From the NCBI GenBank assembly GCA_039829955.1, contig CP140035.1:496001-560000 (forward strand): DNA of 64,000 nt. The letters run 5' to 3'. The stretch is from Buchnera aphidicola (Nurudea shiraii) (GTDB lineage Bacteria; Pseudomonadota; Gammaproteobacteria; Enterobacterales; Enterobacteriaceae). Shown one piece after another: positions 44,284 to 55,112 of this stretch. The first letter of the stretch is position 1. Each line of letters begins with the position of its first letter. The notes under the pieces are model-generated. The model did no database searches, was not told where the DNA came from, and was given only the letters and a program-made list of their open reading frames with translations. The translations under genes and the position numbers were made by a program.

Positions 44284-45192
44284 ATAATCTCCATGTTAAA
44301 ATTTTAAAAAATCTAAATAATTATCTAAGATTTTCAAATAAGATATATTTCTAATCAAAAATAATATTTATAAAAATTACATTTAAATAACAAATTATTT
44401 AATGAAATTTAAATTAATATTTCAAATAATTATCTGAAAAATTACCATAAAATTTAAATTACACTCGTTATTTCTAAAATTGATCATTTTAACATTTTCT
44501 TTTTACTTAATCTATCTGTCTAAAAATATTAATTTTTAAAATATAATATATATAATGAGTGTTTTTTATTAATTATTAATATTAAAACGTTATATTTTAC
44601 CTTATCGTTTCTTAAATTAAATATTTTCGTTATTTTATTTTTTATAAAAAATAAAATACTTCTTGCTCACATAATTAAATTGTTTATATCTTATAAATTA
44701 TCTATAAATTAAAACCATAAACATCAAATAAAACCGTAAAATATAAAATTTTTAAAATTCTTAAAAAAAACCATTGTTTTAATAGACCTAAGCAATAATA
44801 AATACATATAACATATTAAATTTTACTTCCATTTTTAAAACAATTTCATAAATATTTTTTAAAAATTATCCCTTAACATACTTTTAAATTAACATAATTT
44901 AAATTACTATGCTCTTGTAAAATTAAGTTGTTTTAAAATATTGTTTATTACTTCCTTCAAAATTACTTATGTTAAATTATTTACATATTAGAAATAAAAA
45001 TTATTCCTTTTCAAAAAAATTACATATTTGTAAAACCACAAAACTTTTTAAAAATATACAATTTGAAATATATTATATATACATTGCATATTAACCACTT
45101 TTATATAAATATTAAAAAATTATATAAATCAAATAAAAGTCAACTTTTTAAAACTTATTTTGTAATTAACAATACTTTTAAAGAGCTATAAT
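44284..45192. other. Spacer between divergent deoB and ansA
   Basis: About 900 bases of almost pure A+T. I see no gene, RNA fold or strong palindrome. It carries the two divergent promoters and probably the decayed remains of lost genes, none of which can be recognised by eye. Confidence 0.55.
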
Positions 45193-46233
45193 ATGCGAAA
45201 AAAATCTATATATATATCTTATACTGGGGGAACTATTGGCATGAAAAAGTCACTTTATGGTTATGTTCCTATCGCAGGATATTTACAAGAACAAATAATT
45301 AGTATTCCAGATTTTCAAAGACCTGAAATACCATTTTTTACTATCAATGAATATAAACCTTTAATTGATTCTTCTAATATGACACCTATTGAATGGAAAA
45401 TAATAGCAGAAGATATCTACAATAATTATGAAAAATACGATGGTTTTATCGTTTTACATGGAACAGATACCATGGCATACACTGCTTCTGCATTATCATT
45501 TATATTAGAAAATTTGAAAAAACCAGTCATTGTAACTGGTTCGCAAATTCCGTTATCTGAATTTCGATCTGATGGACAACAAAACTTATTAAATTCATTA
45601 TTCTTAGCTGCACATTATCCAATTCCTGAAGTAACTTTATTATTTAACAATAAATTATATCGTGGAAATAGAACAACAAAATCTCATGCAAATGGATTAA
45701 ATGCCTTTTCGTCTCCTAATTTTAGCACATTATTAGAAATAGAAATGTCAATAAAACACACTTATACACCAGAAATACTACATAATAACAAAAAATTTAA
45801 AATTAATTCTATGATACAACAACCTATTGGAATAATTACTATTCATCCCGGAATTACAGAAGAAACCATATATACTTTTCTTAAACAACCTGTAAAATCT
45901 ATAATTTTATGTTCTTATGGAATTGGAAATGCACCACAAAATAAAAATTTTTTACATGCTTTACATTTTGCTTATAAAAACAATGTAATAGTAGTAAATT
46001 TAAGTCAATGTATTTCAGGAACTGTAAACATGCATGGATATGCAACAGGAAATTCTCTTGTTAATGTAGGAGTAATTAGTGGATATGATCTAACAATAGA
46101 AGCGGCATTAACAAAATTATATTTTTTATTAAGCCAAAATTTAAACAATGAAAATATAAGAAAAAAAATGCAAAAAAATCTAAAAGGAGAGTTAACTCCA
46201 ACTTTAAATAATCACTTAAACATTTCATATTAA
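45193..46233 (+). CDS. ansA: Type I (cytoplasmic) L-asparaginase
   Basis: AnsA hydrolyses asparagine to aspartate and ammonia in the cytosol. The 346 residues (E. coli 338) have both catalytic threonine motifs: YTGGTIGM near residue 10 and LHGTDTMAYTASAL near 89. The allosteric/tetramer region is also conserved (NNKLYRGNRTTKSHANG). In the aphid context asparagine arriving from the phloem can be turned into aspartate. No signal peptide. Ribosome site AGAG lies upstream of the ATG. Confidence 0.96.
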   Translation: MRKKSIYISYTGGTIGMKKSLYGYVPIAGYLQEQIISIPDFQRPEIPFFTINEYKPLIDSSNMTPIEWKIIAEDIYNNYEKYDGFIVLHGTDTMAYTASALSFILENLKKPVIVTGSQIPLSEFRSDGQQNLLNSLFLAAHYPIPEVTLLFNNKLYRGNRTTKSHANGLNAFSSPNFSTLLEIEMSIKHTYTPEILHNNKKFKINSMIQQPIGIITIHPGITEETIYTFLKQPVKSIILCSYGIGNAPQNKNFLHALHFAYKNNVIVVNLSQCISGTVNMHGYATGNSLVNVGVISGYDLTIEAALTKLYFLLSQNLNNENIRKKMQKNLKGELTPTLNNHLNISY

Positions 46234-46251
46234 TTAATAAATTTACTGATA

Positions 46252-46827
46252 TCAATAATATGAATGATTTCCTTTATTATGATTTGTGATGTCACATACT
46301 CCTTTTAACTCAGGAAATTGAATCAACAATTGGTGTTCTATTCCTTTTTTTAAAGTAAATCCTACCATAGAGCATCCATTGCAACCTCCAAAAAATTTAA
46401 GAGTAACATACCCTGATTGAGTAATACCTATTAAACATACTTTTCCACCATGAGAGGATAATTGAGGATTAATTTTAGAATTTAAAAAAACTTCTACTTT
46501 ATTCTTTAAATTAATATCATTGTTAAAAATACACTTTTTAGCATAAGGAGCTATTAAAGTTAACTGAGATTTATGATCTTCTATAAGAAGATCAATCTTT
46601 GCATCTTTCAAATATAATATACTTAATTTGTCAATATACAACTTAAAATTTCCATATTCAAATTTCTTATCTTTACTCGTTATTTCTTCTGGATAACAGA
46701 AAGACACTCCACATCTTGCTGTTGGAGTTCCAGGATAACTTACAAATACCCTAATGTGAGTATTCTTTTTTTGTTTCAAAAGCAAATTAAAAAAATGATC
46801 TCTTGCTAATTTAGATATACTAATCAT
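46252..46827 (-). CDS. nfuA: Fe-S biogenesis protein NfuA
   Basis: NfuA is a carrier of [4Fe-4S] clusters to target enzymes such as LeuC. The 191 residues equal E. coli. It has a degenerate A-type N-terminal domain (ISKLARDHFFNLL) and a C-terminal Nfu domain whose cluster-binding motif is CNGC in FGGCNGCSM near residue 149. It converges with ansA (18 bases between stops) and diverges from bioH. gntX, between nfuA and bioH in E. coli, is lost. Confidence 0.96.
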   Translation of the reverse strand: MISISKLARDHFFNLLLKQKKNTHIRVFVSYPGTPTARCGVSFCYPEEITSKDKKFEYGNFKLYIDKLSILYLKDAKIDLLIEDHKSQLTLIAPYAKKCIFNNDINLKNKVEVFLNSKINPQLSSHGGKVCLIGITQSGYVTLKFFGGCNGCSMVGFTLKKGIEHQLLIQFPELKGVCDITNHNKGNHSYY

Positions 46828-47086
46828 AATATAATCTCAAATAATTTAATTCTAAATGTATTCTATAAAATACATGTTCTTTCTAAAAATATTTAGCTAT
46901 AAAACTTAATAAGTTAAATTCAATCCTATTAAATAAAAAATATTATTTATCTATTATAAATAGTAATAAAATATTAATACAAAGCAAAATTATTATCATC
47001 TTTAATTTTTACACTAAAAACACCATAAATTTACATATTTTAGATTTTCATAAAAATGAATTTTTTAAAAAATAAGTATAATATTT

Positions 47087-47869
47087 ATGAATAAATTTCA
47101 TTGGACTGTATTAGGAAACGGAAAATTCAACTTAATTTTAATACACGGTTTAGGATTTAATTCTAATATTTGGCATTTATTATTACCTAAATTATATACT
47201 AACTTTAAAATATATTTAGTAGATTTGCCTGGATATGGAAAAAATACACACTTAAAATTTACAAATTTAAATAATATAGCTAAATTTTTAGCAAAATATA
47301 TACCTAGTAGTTCTATACTTCTAGGGTGGTCTATGGGGGGATTAATTACACATAAAATTGCAATTTTTTGTCCAAAAAAAATAAAAGGAATTATTAACGT
47401 ATCTTCTTCCCCTTGTTTTATTAAACATGATAATTGGCCAGGAATTTCTAAAAATATATTAAATGAATTATATACTAAATTAATTTTAAACTACAAAAAA
47501 ACTATTAAAGATTTTATCAATATACAATTTTTGCATTTAAAAAATTTAGATTTAAAAATACAAATTTTAAAAAAATTAGTGTTATCCTATCCAAAACCTA
47601 CGTTATCGACATTAAAAAAAGGATTAAAACTACTTTGCTCATCAGACCTTCGAAAAGAAATTTCTAAAATAAAGATTCCATACTTGAAAATATATGGTGC
47701 CTGGGATGTACTAGTTCCGAAAGAAATATTTTATATTTTAGATAAAGAAAATTCAAACACTAAATCTATAATTATGAAAAATTCTTCTCATGCCCCCTTT
47801 ATCTCCGAACAACACAAATTTTGTTTTATAATACATCAATTTTCTAATTATATAAACACTTATCTATAA
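47087..47869 (+). CDS. bioH: Pimeloyl-ACP methyl ester esterase BioH
   Basis: BioH is an alpha/beta hydrolase that releases pimeloyl-ACP from its methyl ester, the last step before the biotin ring genes. The 260 residues (E. coli 256) show the oxyanion motif HGLGFNSNIW near residue 20, the nucleophile elbow GWSMGG near 83, and the catalytic Asp region GAWDVLVP near 208. The His is in SSHAPF near 236. All three catalytic residues are present. Lys-rich drift is strong elsewhere. It converges with ssb. Confidence 0.9.
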   Translation: MNKFHWTVLGNGKFNLILIHGLGFNSNIWHLLLPKLYTNFKIYLVDLPGYGKNTHLKFTNLNNIAKFLAKYIPSSSILLGWSMGGLITHKIAIFCPKKIKGIINVSSSPCFIKHDNWPGISKNILNELYTKLILNYKKTIKDFINIQFLHLKNLDLKIQILKKLVLSYPKPTLSTLKKGLKLLCSSDLRKEISKIKIPYLKIYGAWDVLVPKEIFYILDKENSNTKSIIMKNSSHAPFISEQHKFCFIIHQFSNYINTYL

Positions 47870-47901
47870 AATTTTTGAAAGCTTATTTATTTCAAAATAA
47901 G

Positions 47902-48405
47902 TTAAAAAGGAATATCTTCATCATCAAAATCTAAATTATTTACATTAATATTTTCATCTTTTTTAGAATCATAACTTTCCTTATCATCTTTCAATAAATT
48001 TTTTTCTGGATCTCTCAAACTACTCTTAGAACGACCTAAAGAAGATGGATGATTAGAATTTCGACCCAACATTTGCATAGTTCCTCCGATACTAACAATT
48101 ATTTCCGTAACATAACGATCTATTCCATTTTGATCTTTCCATTTTCTAGTTTGTAACGATCCCTCAATATATACTTGAGATCCTTTTTTCAGATATTCTC
48201 CAGCAATTTCAGCTAATCTATTAAAAAAAACAATCCTATGCCATTCCGTCTTTTCTTTCATTTCTCCAGTATTTTTATCCTTCCATGTTTCTGATGTAGC
48301 TAATGTAATATTAGTAACTGCTCCTCCATTTTGCATATATCGAACTTCTGGATTTTGTCCAAGATACCCAATAAGAATAACTTTGTTTACTCCTTTACTT
48401 GCCAT
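47902..48405 (-). CDS. ssb: Single-stranded DNA-binding protein
   Basis: SSB coats single-stranded DNA during replication and recruits partner proteins. The OB-fold part (about residues 1-112) is very like E. coli: [20 protein letters not shown] and [18 protein letters not shown], with [16 protein letters not shown] after it. The disordered linker is Ser/Lys/Asp-rich and the C-terminal interaction tip DFDDEDIPF is intact. 167 residues against 178. uvrA, divergent from ssb in E. coli, is replaced by a 1-kb spacer and dnaB. Confidence 0.97.
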   Translation of the reverse strand: MASKGVNKVILIGYLGQNPEVRYMQNGGAVTNITLATSETWKDKNTGEMKEKTEWHRIVFFNRLAEIAGEYLKKGSQVYIEGSLQTRKWKDQNGIDRYVTEIIVSIGGTMQMLGRNSNHPSSLGRSKSSLRDPEKNLLKDDKESYDSKKDENINVNNLDFDDEDIPF

Positions 48406-49447
48406 TACGTATTTTCTCCAATATATTTTCTAATTGCTACTAAATTATAACCTTTATATTAAATAAATTTTGTTACTTTTAAATTTTAAGTGATAATTTT
48501 AAATATAAATTATGATATAAAATAATCACATATTAATATTATAATACTTATTATTAAAAATAATAACTGTTTACAAATTAAAAATAAAATTCCTTGAAAT
48601 GTATACAATTTAATTACAAAAACAAATTATATCATATTTTAAAAGTAATTTACGTCTATTTATAATATTGAAAGTTAGTAACTTTCAAAGTTTAAAATAA
48701 ATATATTTCAAAAAAAATTAAATTATAAAATGTCTCTAAAAATATTTTTTATATTAAAATACTTTTATAAAATACATAGACTACTTTCAACACGTTTGAA
48801 GTATAAAAAACTAAATTAAATATAATATTAACTATAAACATCTTACAAAAACTACGATGTAAAATTTTATTTTTTAAATTTTAAAATACAATATAAGTAC
48901 AAAAACGTTTCTCAAAATACTTTACTTGTTAAATATGAATAAAATAATTGATCTATATTTAAAATGTCAAGAAACTAAAATTTAAATAAATTCTTTATAC
49001 AAAATGTAAAATAACTACACGTTTATTATATTTATAATCTATATTATAAATCGTTTTGAAAAAATTTAAAATTCATTCATTCTAAATTTAATAACATTTC
49101 AAAATACTATTGTAATAATATTTTATATCATATGGTAAAATTATTCTTAAATATCTTTAAAAACATAAAATGCTTTATATTTAATAAATATATAAAAATT
49201 TTTCATATAGAAATCTTAAAACTATTAATTAATAATTAATAAAAACAAAATATTTTATTATTATAAAAAAATAAAATTCATGTATTTTAAATTACTTAAG
49301 AATTATGTTAATTAAACTTATTAGTACCATCAAAAATTTTGTAAAGCATAAACATATGATTAACTTGAAAACTCTACTATTACGTAACTTCTTATTTTAA
49401 AAATATAACTTTAAACTATTACAATTGAATTTCGGTGCTATATTAAA
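48406..49447. other. Spacer between divergent ssb and dnaB
   Basis: The longest gene-free stretch in the window, over 1 kb and extremely AT-rich. Apart from a perfect hairpin (48668-48688), I see no RNA gene, no codon-like frame and no repeat family. Promoters of ssb and dnaB must lie near the ends. Confidence 0.55.
48668..48688. other. Perfect nine-base hairpin in the ssb-dnaB spacer
   Basis: TTGAAAGTT and AACTTTCAA flank the loop AGT. It is one of few G/C-containing symmetric elements in a kilobase of A and T. It could be a relict terminator, a protein site or chance; no T-run follows on either strand. Confidence 0.4.
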
Positions 49448-50833
49448 ATGTCAGAAAAAAAAATATTTCCTAATAAAATCAACAAACATTTTAAACTACC
49501 TCATTCTCTAGAAGCCGAACAATCCGTATTAGGTGGTTTAATGTTAGATAACGAGCAATGGGATTGTATAGCAGAAAAAATTACAGAACATGATTTTTTT
49601 AGCTTCCCGCACAAATTAATATTTAAAGAAATGCAATATTTACTAAATCGTGGATACCCTATTGATCTAATTACACTATCAGAATCTCTAGAACAAAAAG
49701 GAGAATTAGAAAATGTAGGAAGATTTTCTTATTTAGCAGAACTATCCAAAAATATTCCTAGTACTGCTAATATTTCTACTTATGCAGAAATTATTCATGA
49801 GCATTCCATTATTCGTGAAATAATTCAAGTTGCACAAAGAATAATTAATATTGGATATAACTTAAAAGGACAAACTAGTGAAGAACTATTAAACATAGCT
49901 GAATCAAAAATATTCAACATCACAGAAAATAGATTAAATAAAAATACTGGCCCCAAAAACGTTGAACAAATATTAGATGTAACCTTAAAAAATATTGAAG
50001 AACTATTTCATAATTCTAATCATGGAATTACCGGAATTAATACAGGATATCAAGATTTAAATAAAAAAACATCAGGATTGCAACCTTCTAACTTAATTAT
50101 AATTGCTGCTCGTCCTTCAATGGGAAAAACAACATTTGCTATGAATATTTGCGAAAATATCGCTATGGCATATGAAAAACCAGTTTTAATTTTTAGCCTA
50201 GAAATGTCTGGAGAACAAATAATGATGAGAGTTTTATCATCCTTATCTCGTGTAAATCAAGAAAAAATACGAACAGGACAATTAAACGATGAAGATTGGT
50301 CTCGAATTTCCAGTACTATAAATATTTTATTAAAGAAAAAAAATATGTATATTGATGACTCATCAACTCTTACACCTACTGAAATGCGATCTAGATCACG
50401 TAGAATTTATAGAGAAAATAACGGATTAAGCTTAATTATGGTAGATTATCTACAACTTATAAAAGTTCCATCACTCGTAGGCAACAGAACACTAGAAATA
50501 GCTGAAGTATCTAGAACTTTAAAAGCACTAGCAAAAGAACTACATGTACCTATAATAGCATTATCACAATTAAATCGCTTATTAGAACAAAGAGGAGATA
50601 AAAGACCTATTAATTCTGATTTGCGAGAATCTGGATCACTTGAACAAGATGCAGATTTAATTATGTTTATATATAGAGATGAACTATATCACGAAAATAC
50701 AGATTTAAAAGGTATAGCTGAAATTATTATAGGAAAACAAAGAAATGGACCAATTGGAACAATTAAATTAACTTTTAATGGACATTGGTCACGATTCGAT
50801 AATTATTCGAATTCTAAATACCATGAAAAATAA
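49448..50833 (+). CDS. dnaB: Replicative DNA helicase DnaB
   Basis: DnaB is the hexameric 5'-3' fork helicase. The 461 residues (E. coli 471) have the N-terminal domain starting PHSLEAEQSVLGGLMLDN near residue 17. The Walker A ARPSMGKTT is near 220, FSLEMSGEQIMMR near 250, VDYLQLI near 334, and ALSQLNR with SDLRESGSLEQDAD near 372-400. The partner DnaX here lacks the tau domain that binds DnaB in E. coli. Confidence 0.97.
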   Translation: MSEKKIFPNKINKHFKLPHSLEAEQSVLGGLMLDNEQWDCIAEKITEHDFFSFPHKLIFKEMQYLLNRGYPIDLITLSESLEQKGELENVGRFSYLAELSKNIPSTANISTYAEIIHEHSIIREIIQVAQRIINIGYNLKGQTSEELLNIAESKIFNITENRLNKNTGPKNVEQILDVTLKNIEELFHNSNHGITGINTGYQDLNKKTSGLQPSNLIIIAARPSMGKTTFAMNICENIAMAYEKPVLIFSLEMSGEQIMMRVLSSLSRVNQEKIRTGQLNDEDWSRISSTINILLKKKNMYIDDSSTLTPTEMRSRSRRIYRENNGLSLIMVDYLQLIKVPSLVGNRTLEIAEVSRTLKALAKELHVPIIALSQLNRLLEQRGDKRPINSDLRESGSLEQDADLIMFIYRDELYHENTDLKGIAEIIIGKQRNGPIGTIKLTFNGHWSRFDNYSNSKYHEK

Positions 50834-50998
50834 AATATAAAATTCAGTTGACAAAAATTTTCTATATTATTAATATTTAAAGTTATTAGTTATCATTTAA
50901 TTAAAAACTAAAAACATTTATTTTTATAAAAATTAATATTTAACTATTCATATTGTTTAAAAAGATTTTAATTAATATAAATAAAAAATTTTCTATAT

Positions 50999-51958
50999 AT
51001 GAAAATAAAATTAGGAATAATAATGGATCCTATTTCTTCCATTAATATTAATAAAGATTCTAGTTTTGCTATATTATTAGAAGCTCAAAAAAGAAAATAT
51101 TCGATTTACTATATGGAACTTTTAGACTTATATTTAAAAAATGACCAACCTTTTTCTAAGGTTAAACTTTTATTTTTAAAGAACAATATGAAAAAATGGT
51201 TTTTTTTTAAAAAATCTAAAGATATTTCTTTGTCAAATTTAGATGTTATCTTAATGCGAAAAGATCCTCCCATTAACGAAAATTACATCTATACCACGTA
51301 TATTCTTGAACAAGCTGAAAAACAAGGTGTACTCATTATTAACAAACCTAAATGCTTAAGAGATTTCAATGAAAAATTGTTTTCTATACAATTTTCAAAA
51401 TTTATTCCTCAAACCTTAGTTACTAGCGACATTTCTAAAATTGATAGTTTTATTCATAAACACAAAGAAATTATAATAAAACCATTAAATGGAATGGGAG
51501 GTTTATCTATTTTCAAAATCAAACATAATGACCCTAATAAAATGGTAATAATTGAAACAATGACTAGTCATGGAACTAAATTATGTGTTTCACAAGTTTA
51601 TATACCAGAAATTCAATATGGAGATAAAAGAATACTAATTATTAATGGAAAAGTGTTTCCTTGGTGCCTAGCTAGAATTCCTAAGATTAATGAAAATAGA
51701 GGTAATTTAGCTGCAGGAGGATTTGGAAAAGTTCAAAAACTTAATTCATATGACTGGAAAATAGCAAATTATATATCTAAAGCTATAAAAAATCAAGGAT
51801 TATATTTAATAGGTTTAGATATAATCGGAAAGAAGTTGATAGAAATTAATGTCACTAGCCCAACATGTATACAAGAAATTGAAGCTCAATGTAACATATC
51901 TATACGAAAAATTATTTTAGACTCAATAGAAGAACTTTTAATTAAAAATAATAATTAA
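50999..51958 (+). CDS. gshB: Glutathione synthetase
   Basis: GshB joins gamma-glutamylcysteine and glycine using ATP. This is an ATP-grasp enzyme of 319 residues (E. coli 316). Visible features are KLGIIMDPISSIN at the N-terminus, LMRKDPPINENYIYTT near residue 84, IKPLNGMGGLSIF near 160, and the metal-binding EINVTSPTCIQEIE near 283. It begins the conserved gshB-yqgE-yqgF block. Confidence 0.95.
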   Translation: MKIKLGIIMDPISSININKDSSFAILLEAQKRKYSIYYMELLDLYLKNDQPFSKVKLLFLKNNMKKWFFFKKSKDISLSNLDVILMRKDPPINENYIYTTYILEQAEKQGVLIINKPKCLRDFNEKLFSIQFSKFIPQTLVTSDISKIDSFIHKHKEIIIKPLNGMGGLSIFKIKHNDPNKMVIIETMTSHGTKLCVSQVYIPEIQYGDKRILIINGKVFPWCLARIPKINENRGNLAAGGFGKVQKLNSYDWKIANYISKAIKNQGLYLIGLDIIGKKLIEINVTSPTCIQEIEAQCNISIRKIILDSIEELLIKNNN

Positions 51959-52021
51959 CTCGTTCACATATAACATTCTTTTAAAAATCTTACCGAAATT
52001 ATAAAATAACAGGAATTAAAA

Positions 52022-52591
52022 GTGAAAATTAGTTTTCAAAATCATTTCTTGATAGCTATGCCTAATCTAAGAAATCCATTTTTTAAAAAATCTGTAATAT
52101 ATATATTTAAACATGATAATAACGGAGCAATGGGTATTATTATTAACAAACCTATTGAAAATTTAACAATTGAAAAAATACTAAATGAACTTAAAATTAA
52201 TATTTCATCTAATAATACTTTAAGTCATCTAAACAAACCCGTTATAATTGGAGGACCAATATCCGAAGATCGCGGTTTTATTCTACACTCTTTTAAAAAA
52301 AAATTTATTTCTAGTATACTTATATCAAAAAATATTTTTATAACATCATCTCGAGATATATTAGAATATATAGCTAATAATCAAGATTCTAAAAATATGA
52401 TCATGACATTAGGACATTGTATTTGGAATAAAAATCAATTAGAAAATGAAATACTGAATAATATCTGGTTAACTACATCAGCAAATAACTCGATTTTGTT
52501 TAATACTCCTTTATCAGAAAAATGGGTTAAGTCAGCCCAAAATATAGGAATAGATATAAATATATTATCTACAAATTTTGGACATGCATAA
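52022..52591 (+). CDS. yqgE: YqgE/AlgH family protein
   Basis: This 189-residue protein belongs to the UPF0301 (YqgE/AlgH) family, of unproven molecular function. It starts at GTG with AGGA upstream. Family features are NHFLIAMPNLRNPFFKKSVI at the N-terminus, NNGAMGIIINKPIENL near residue 37, IGGPISEDRGFILH near 77, and LTLGHCIW near 124. E. coli YqgE has a similar length. It is two bases from yqgF, as part of a coupled pair. Confidence 0.94.
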   Translation: MKISFQNHFLIAMPNLRNPFFKKSVIYIFKHDNNGAMGIIINKPIENLTIEKILNELKINISSNNTLSHLNKPVIIGGPISEDRGFILHSFKKKFISSILISKNIFITSSRDILEYIANNQDSKNMIMTLGHCIWNKNQLENEILNNIWLTTSANNSILFNTPLSEKWVKSAQNIGIDINILSTNFGHA

Positions 52592-52593
52592 TA

Positions 52594-53010
52594 ATGATCG
52601 TTATAGCGTTTGATTTTGGAATTAAAAACATTGGAGTAGCAGTGGGACAAAATATAACATACACTGCGCAAAGATTGTCTTCTATAAAAATAAAAAATAA
52701 CAAAATCAATTTTAAAAAAATTAAACAGTTATTTTTAGAATGGCAACCAAATTCTATAATTGTCGGACTACCATTAAATATGGATGGCACTAAGCAAAAT
52801 ATTACACAACAAGTAGAAAAATTTTCAAAAAAAATATCTTTACATTTTAAAATACCTATTTATTTTCACGATGAAAGATTAACTACAATAGAAGCAAAAT
52901 CAATATTGTTTAAAACAAACGGATCAAAATCTTTAAAAAAAGAAATAATTGATTCTACTTCTGCTGTACTTATTTTAGAAAGTTGGTTAAAAGAAAATAT
53001 AAGCCCTTAA
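52594..53010 (+). CDS. yqgF: Holliday-junction-resolvase-like protein YqgF (RuvX)
   Basis: YqgF is an RNase-H-fold nuclease family member; in E. coli it is linked to processing of the 16S rRNA 5' end. The 138 residues equal E. coli. Active-site acidic residues lie in AFDFGIKNIGVAVG near residue 5 and DERLTT near 101, with LPLNMDGTKQN near 68. It closely follows yqgE. The next unit on the other strand is leuA. Confidence 0.94.
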   Translation: MIVIAFDFGIKNIGVAVGQNITYTAQRLSSIKIKNNKINFKKIKQLFLEWQPNSIIVGLPLNMDGTKQNITQQVEKFSKKISLHFKIPIYFHDERLTTIEAKSILFKTNGSKSLKKEIIDSTSAVLILESWLKENISP

Positions 53011-53167
53011 AATTACTAAAACTCATGAAATAAAAAATATTATACTTATTCACTTTAAATTTATTAACTACAATTACAGTTATCAACAATATATGAACGC
53101 AAAAATTGCACAAATTTTTACATCCATATCTAAAAAATCAGAAATATTTTTAAAAAATTTAAACTAA

Positions 53168-54715
53168 TTAAGATCTTTTAAACTTTTTATCAACTTTTTT
53201 TATTTTCCAAACAACATTTAAAATATTTATCATCGCTCTGATAAAAGATTCTATAATATCCTTAGAAAAACAACCTACTCCATATAAATTACGACTTCCG
53301 TATTGTGCCTGAATTTCAACATGTCCAAAAAAATCAAATTTTTTATTTTTTATTATTGAAGAAAAACTTTTTATTTCAACATTATAAGATGATAACTTGT
53401 TCAACGCTTTGCATATAGAGTGTATTAGTCCATTTTTAGTTTTAACGACTTCAGTTTTCAATTCTAACCCGCACATCAATTGCAACGTTAAACAACATGC
53501 ACCATTTAAGCTTAATGCTATATTAAAATATTTTAACTTAAAATATTCAAATAATTTTTCTTCCGGATCAACAAAAGCTAATATTTCTAAATCATAGTCA
53601 AATACCTGACCTTTATTGTCTGCAAATTGTAAAAAAGAACTATATAAATTTTCTAAATTATAATCACTGTTTTCTTTATAACCCATATTAGACATATAAT
53701 GTTTAATAGCTGATCTACCAGATCTAGAGGTTAAATTAAACATCATGGGACTTAGACCAATAACTTCAGGAACTATTATTTCATAATTCTTTCTATTTTT
53801 TAGTACTCCGTCTTGATGAACTCCAGAAGAATGTAAAAAAGCATTACTACCTACTATAGCTTTATTAGGAGAAATCGGAACATCACAAATTTTACTAATA
53901 ATTTTACTAGTATTAAAAATTTCTTTATATTTAATATTAGTATACACTTTGAAAATATCTTGTCTGATTTTAACTGCCATCATGACTTCTTCTAAAGCAG
54001 CATTTCCAGCTCGTTCTCCTATTCCATTAATTGTCCCCTCTATTTGTCTAGCTCCTGCTTGTATAGCAGAAATGGAGTTAGCTACTGCCATCCCCAAATC
54101 ATTATGACAATGAACAGAAATAACAGCCTTATCAATGTTTGGGACTTTATTATATAAAGAAGTAATAATGTTTTTAAATTGACTTGGAACGGCATAACCT
54201 ACCGTATCTGGAATATTAATCGTAGTAGCCCCAGACTTAATAGCTATTTCTACAATACGACACAAATTATCTAAATTTGTTCTTCCAGCATCTTCACATG
54301 AAAACTCAACATCATCTGTATACTTACGAGCTCGTTTGATAGAACATGTAGCCATTTCTATAATTTCACTAAATGTTTTTCTTAATTTAGACTTCATATG
54401 CAAATTAGAAGTACCTAAAAATATATGAATTCGAAATGATACAGCATGTTTCATAGATTCAGCAGCTATATCTATATCCTTATAAATACATCGAGCTAAA
54501 CTACAAACTTTAGAATTTTTAACATGTTTAGATATAATATCTACAGCTAAAAAATCACCAGGCGAAGAAACGGGAAATCCAACCTCTATAACATCAATAC
54601 CTAGTTTTTCTAAAGCTAAAGCTATTTTTAACTTTTTTTTTGCACTTAAACTTGATTTTAAAGATTGTTCACCATCACGTAGCGTTGTATCAAAAATAAT
54701 TAATTGTTGAGTCAT
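53168..54715 (-). CDS. leuA: 2-isopropylmalate synthase
   Basis: LeuA condenses acetyl-CoA and 2-ketoisovalerate, the committed step of leucine synthesis. The 515 residues (E. coli 523) carry the signature [11 protein letters not shown] near residue 12 with the metal Asp, [13 protein letters not shown] near 200, and [13 protein letters not shown] near 236. The C-terminal regulatory domain that binds leucine is present. Ribosome site AGGA lies before the ATG. It lies last in the order leuB-leuC-leuD-leuA, separated from leuD by about 400 bases and so probably with its own promoter. No leader peptide with leucine codons was seen. Confidence 0.96.
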   Translation of the reverse strand: MTQQLIIFDTTLRDGEQSLKSSLSAKKKLKIALALEKLGIDVIEVGFPVSSPGDFLAVDIISKHVKNSKVCSLARCIYKDIDIAAESMKHAVSFRIHIFLGTSNLHMKSKLRKTFSEIIEMATCSIKRARKYTDDVEFSCEDAGRTNLDNLCRIVEIAIKSGATTINIPDTVGYAVPSQFKNIITSLYNKVPNIDKAVISVHCHNDLGMAVANSISAIQAGARQIEGTINGIGERAGNAALEEVMMAVKIRQDIFKVYTNIKYKEIFNTSKIISKICDVPISPNKAIVGSNAFLHSSGVHQDGVLKNRKNYEIIVPEVIGLSPMMFNLTSRSGRSAIKHYMSNMGYKENSDYNLENLYSSFLQFADNKGQVFDYDLEILAFVDPEEKLFEYFKLKYFNIALSLNGACCLTLQLMCGLELKTEVVKTKNGLIHSICKALNKLSSYNVEIKSFSSIIKNKKFDFFGHVEIQAQYGSRNLYGVGCFSKDIIESFIRAMINILNVVWKIKKVDKKFKRS

Positions 54716-55112
54716 CTATTTTCCTAAAGATTCAATATACTATAAAATTTATTAAAATTGATAAAAACAAAGTACCTTTTATCTAAACTATAGTTTTAAA
54801 AAAATAAAACAGTCTATCAATAACAAATATTGAAAATAACAAACCTATTTATACTAAAACATAACGCAATAAGCATTAACTTTAACTAATCTTAAAAATG
54901 TGCAAAATTAATTTAAATTTATTCATGAAATGTAATATATTAAAAATATAAAATCATATTTCTTGTTAAGAAAATAAACTATCTTATTATTTAAACAATA
55001 CAAAATAACTTTAAAATAACTTTTGAAAATTAAAAAATTTATTTAATACATACACTTGAAAAAATTTACTAACATATTTCAATATCCTTAAAATTAAAAT
55101 ATCTATATAAAA
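54716..55112. other. Spacer between leuD and leuA
   Basis: About 400 AT-rich bases inside the leucine cluster. If the cluster was inserted from a circular plasmid opened between leuA and leuB, this is where the plasmid backbone (replication genes) would have been. I could recognise no repA or other coding remains by eye. It likely holds the leuA promoter. Confidence 0.5.

Noticed and set aside
47880..47903. CTTATTT / AAATAAG stem between bioH and ssb as terminator
   Set aside because: A short A-T stem overlapping the ssb stop codon; expected often by chance in such DNA.
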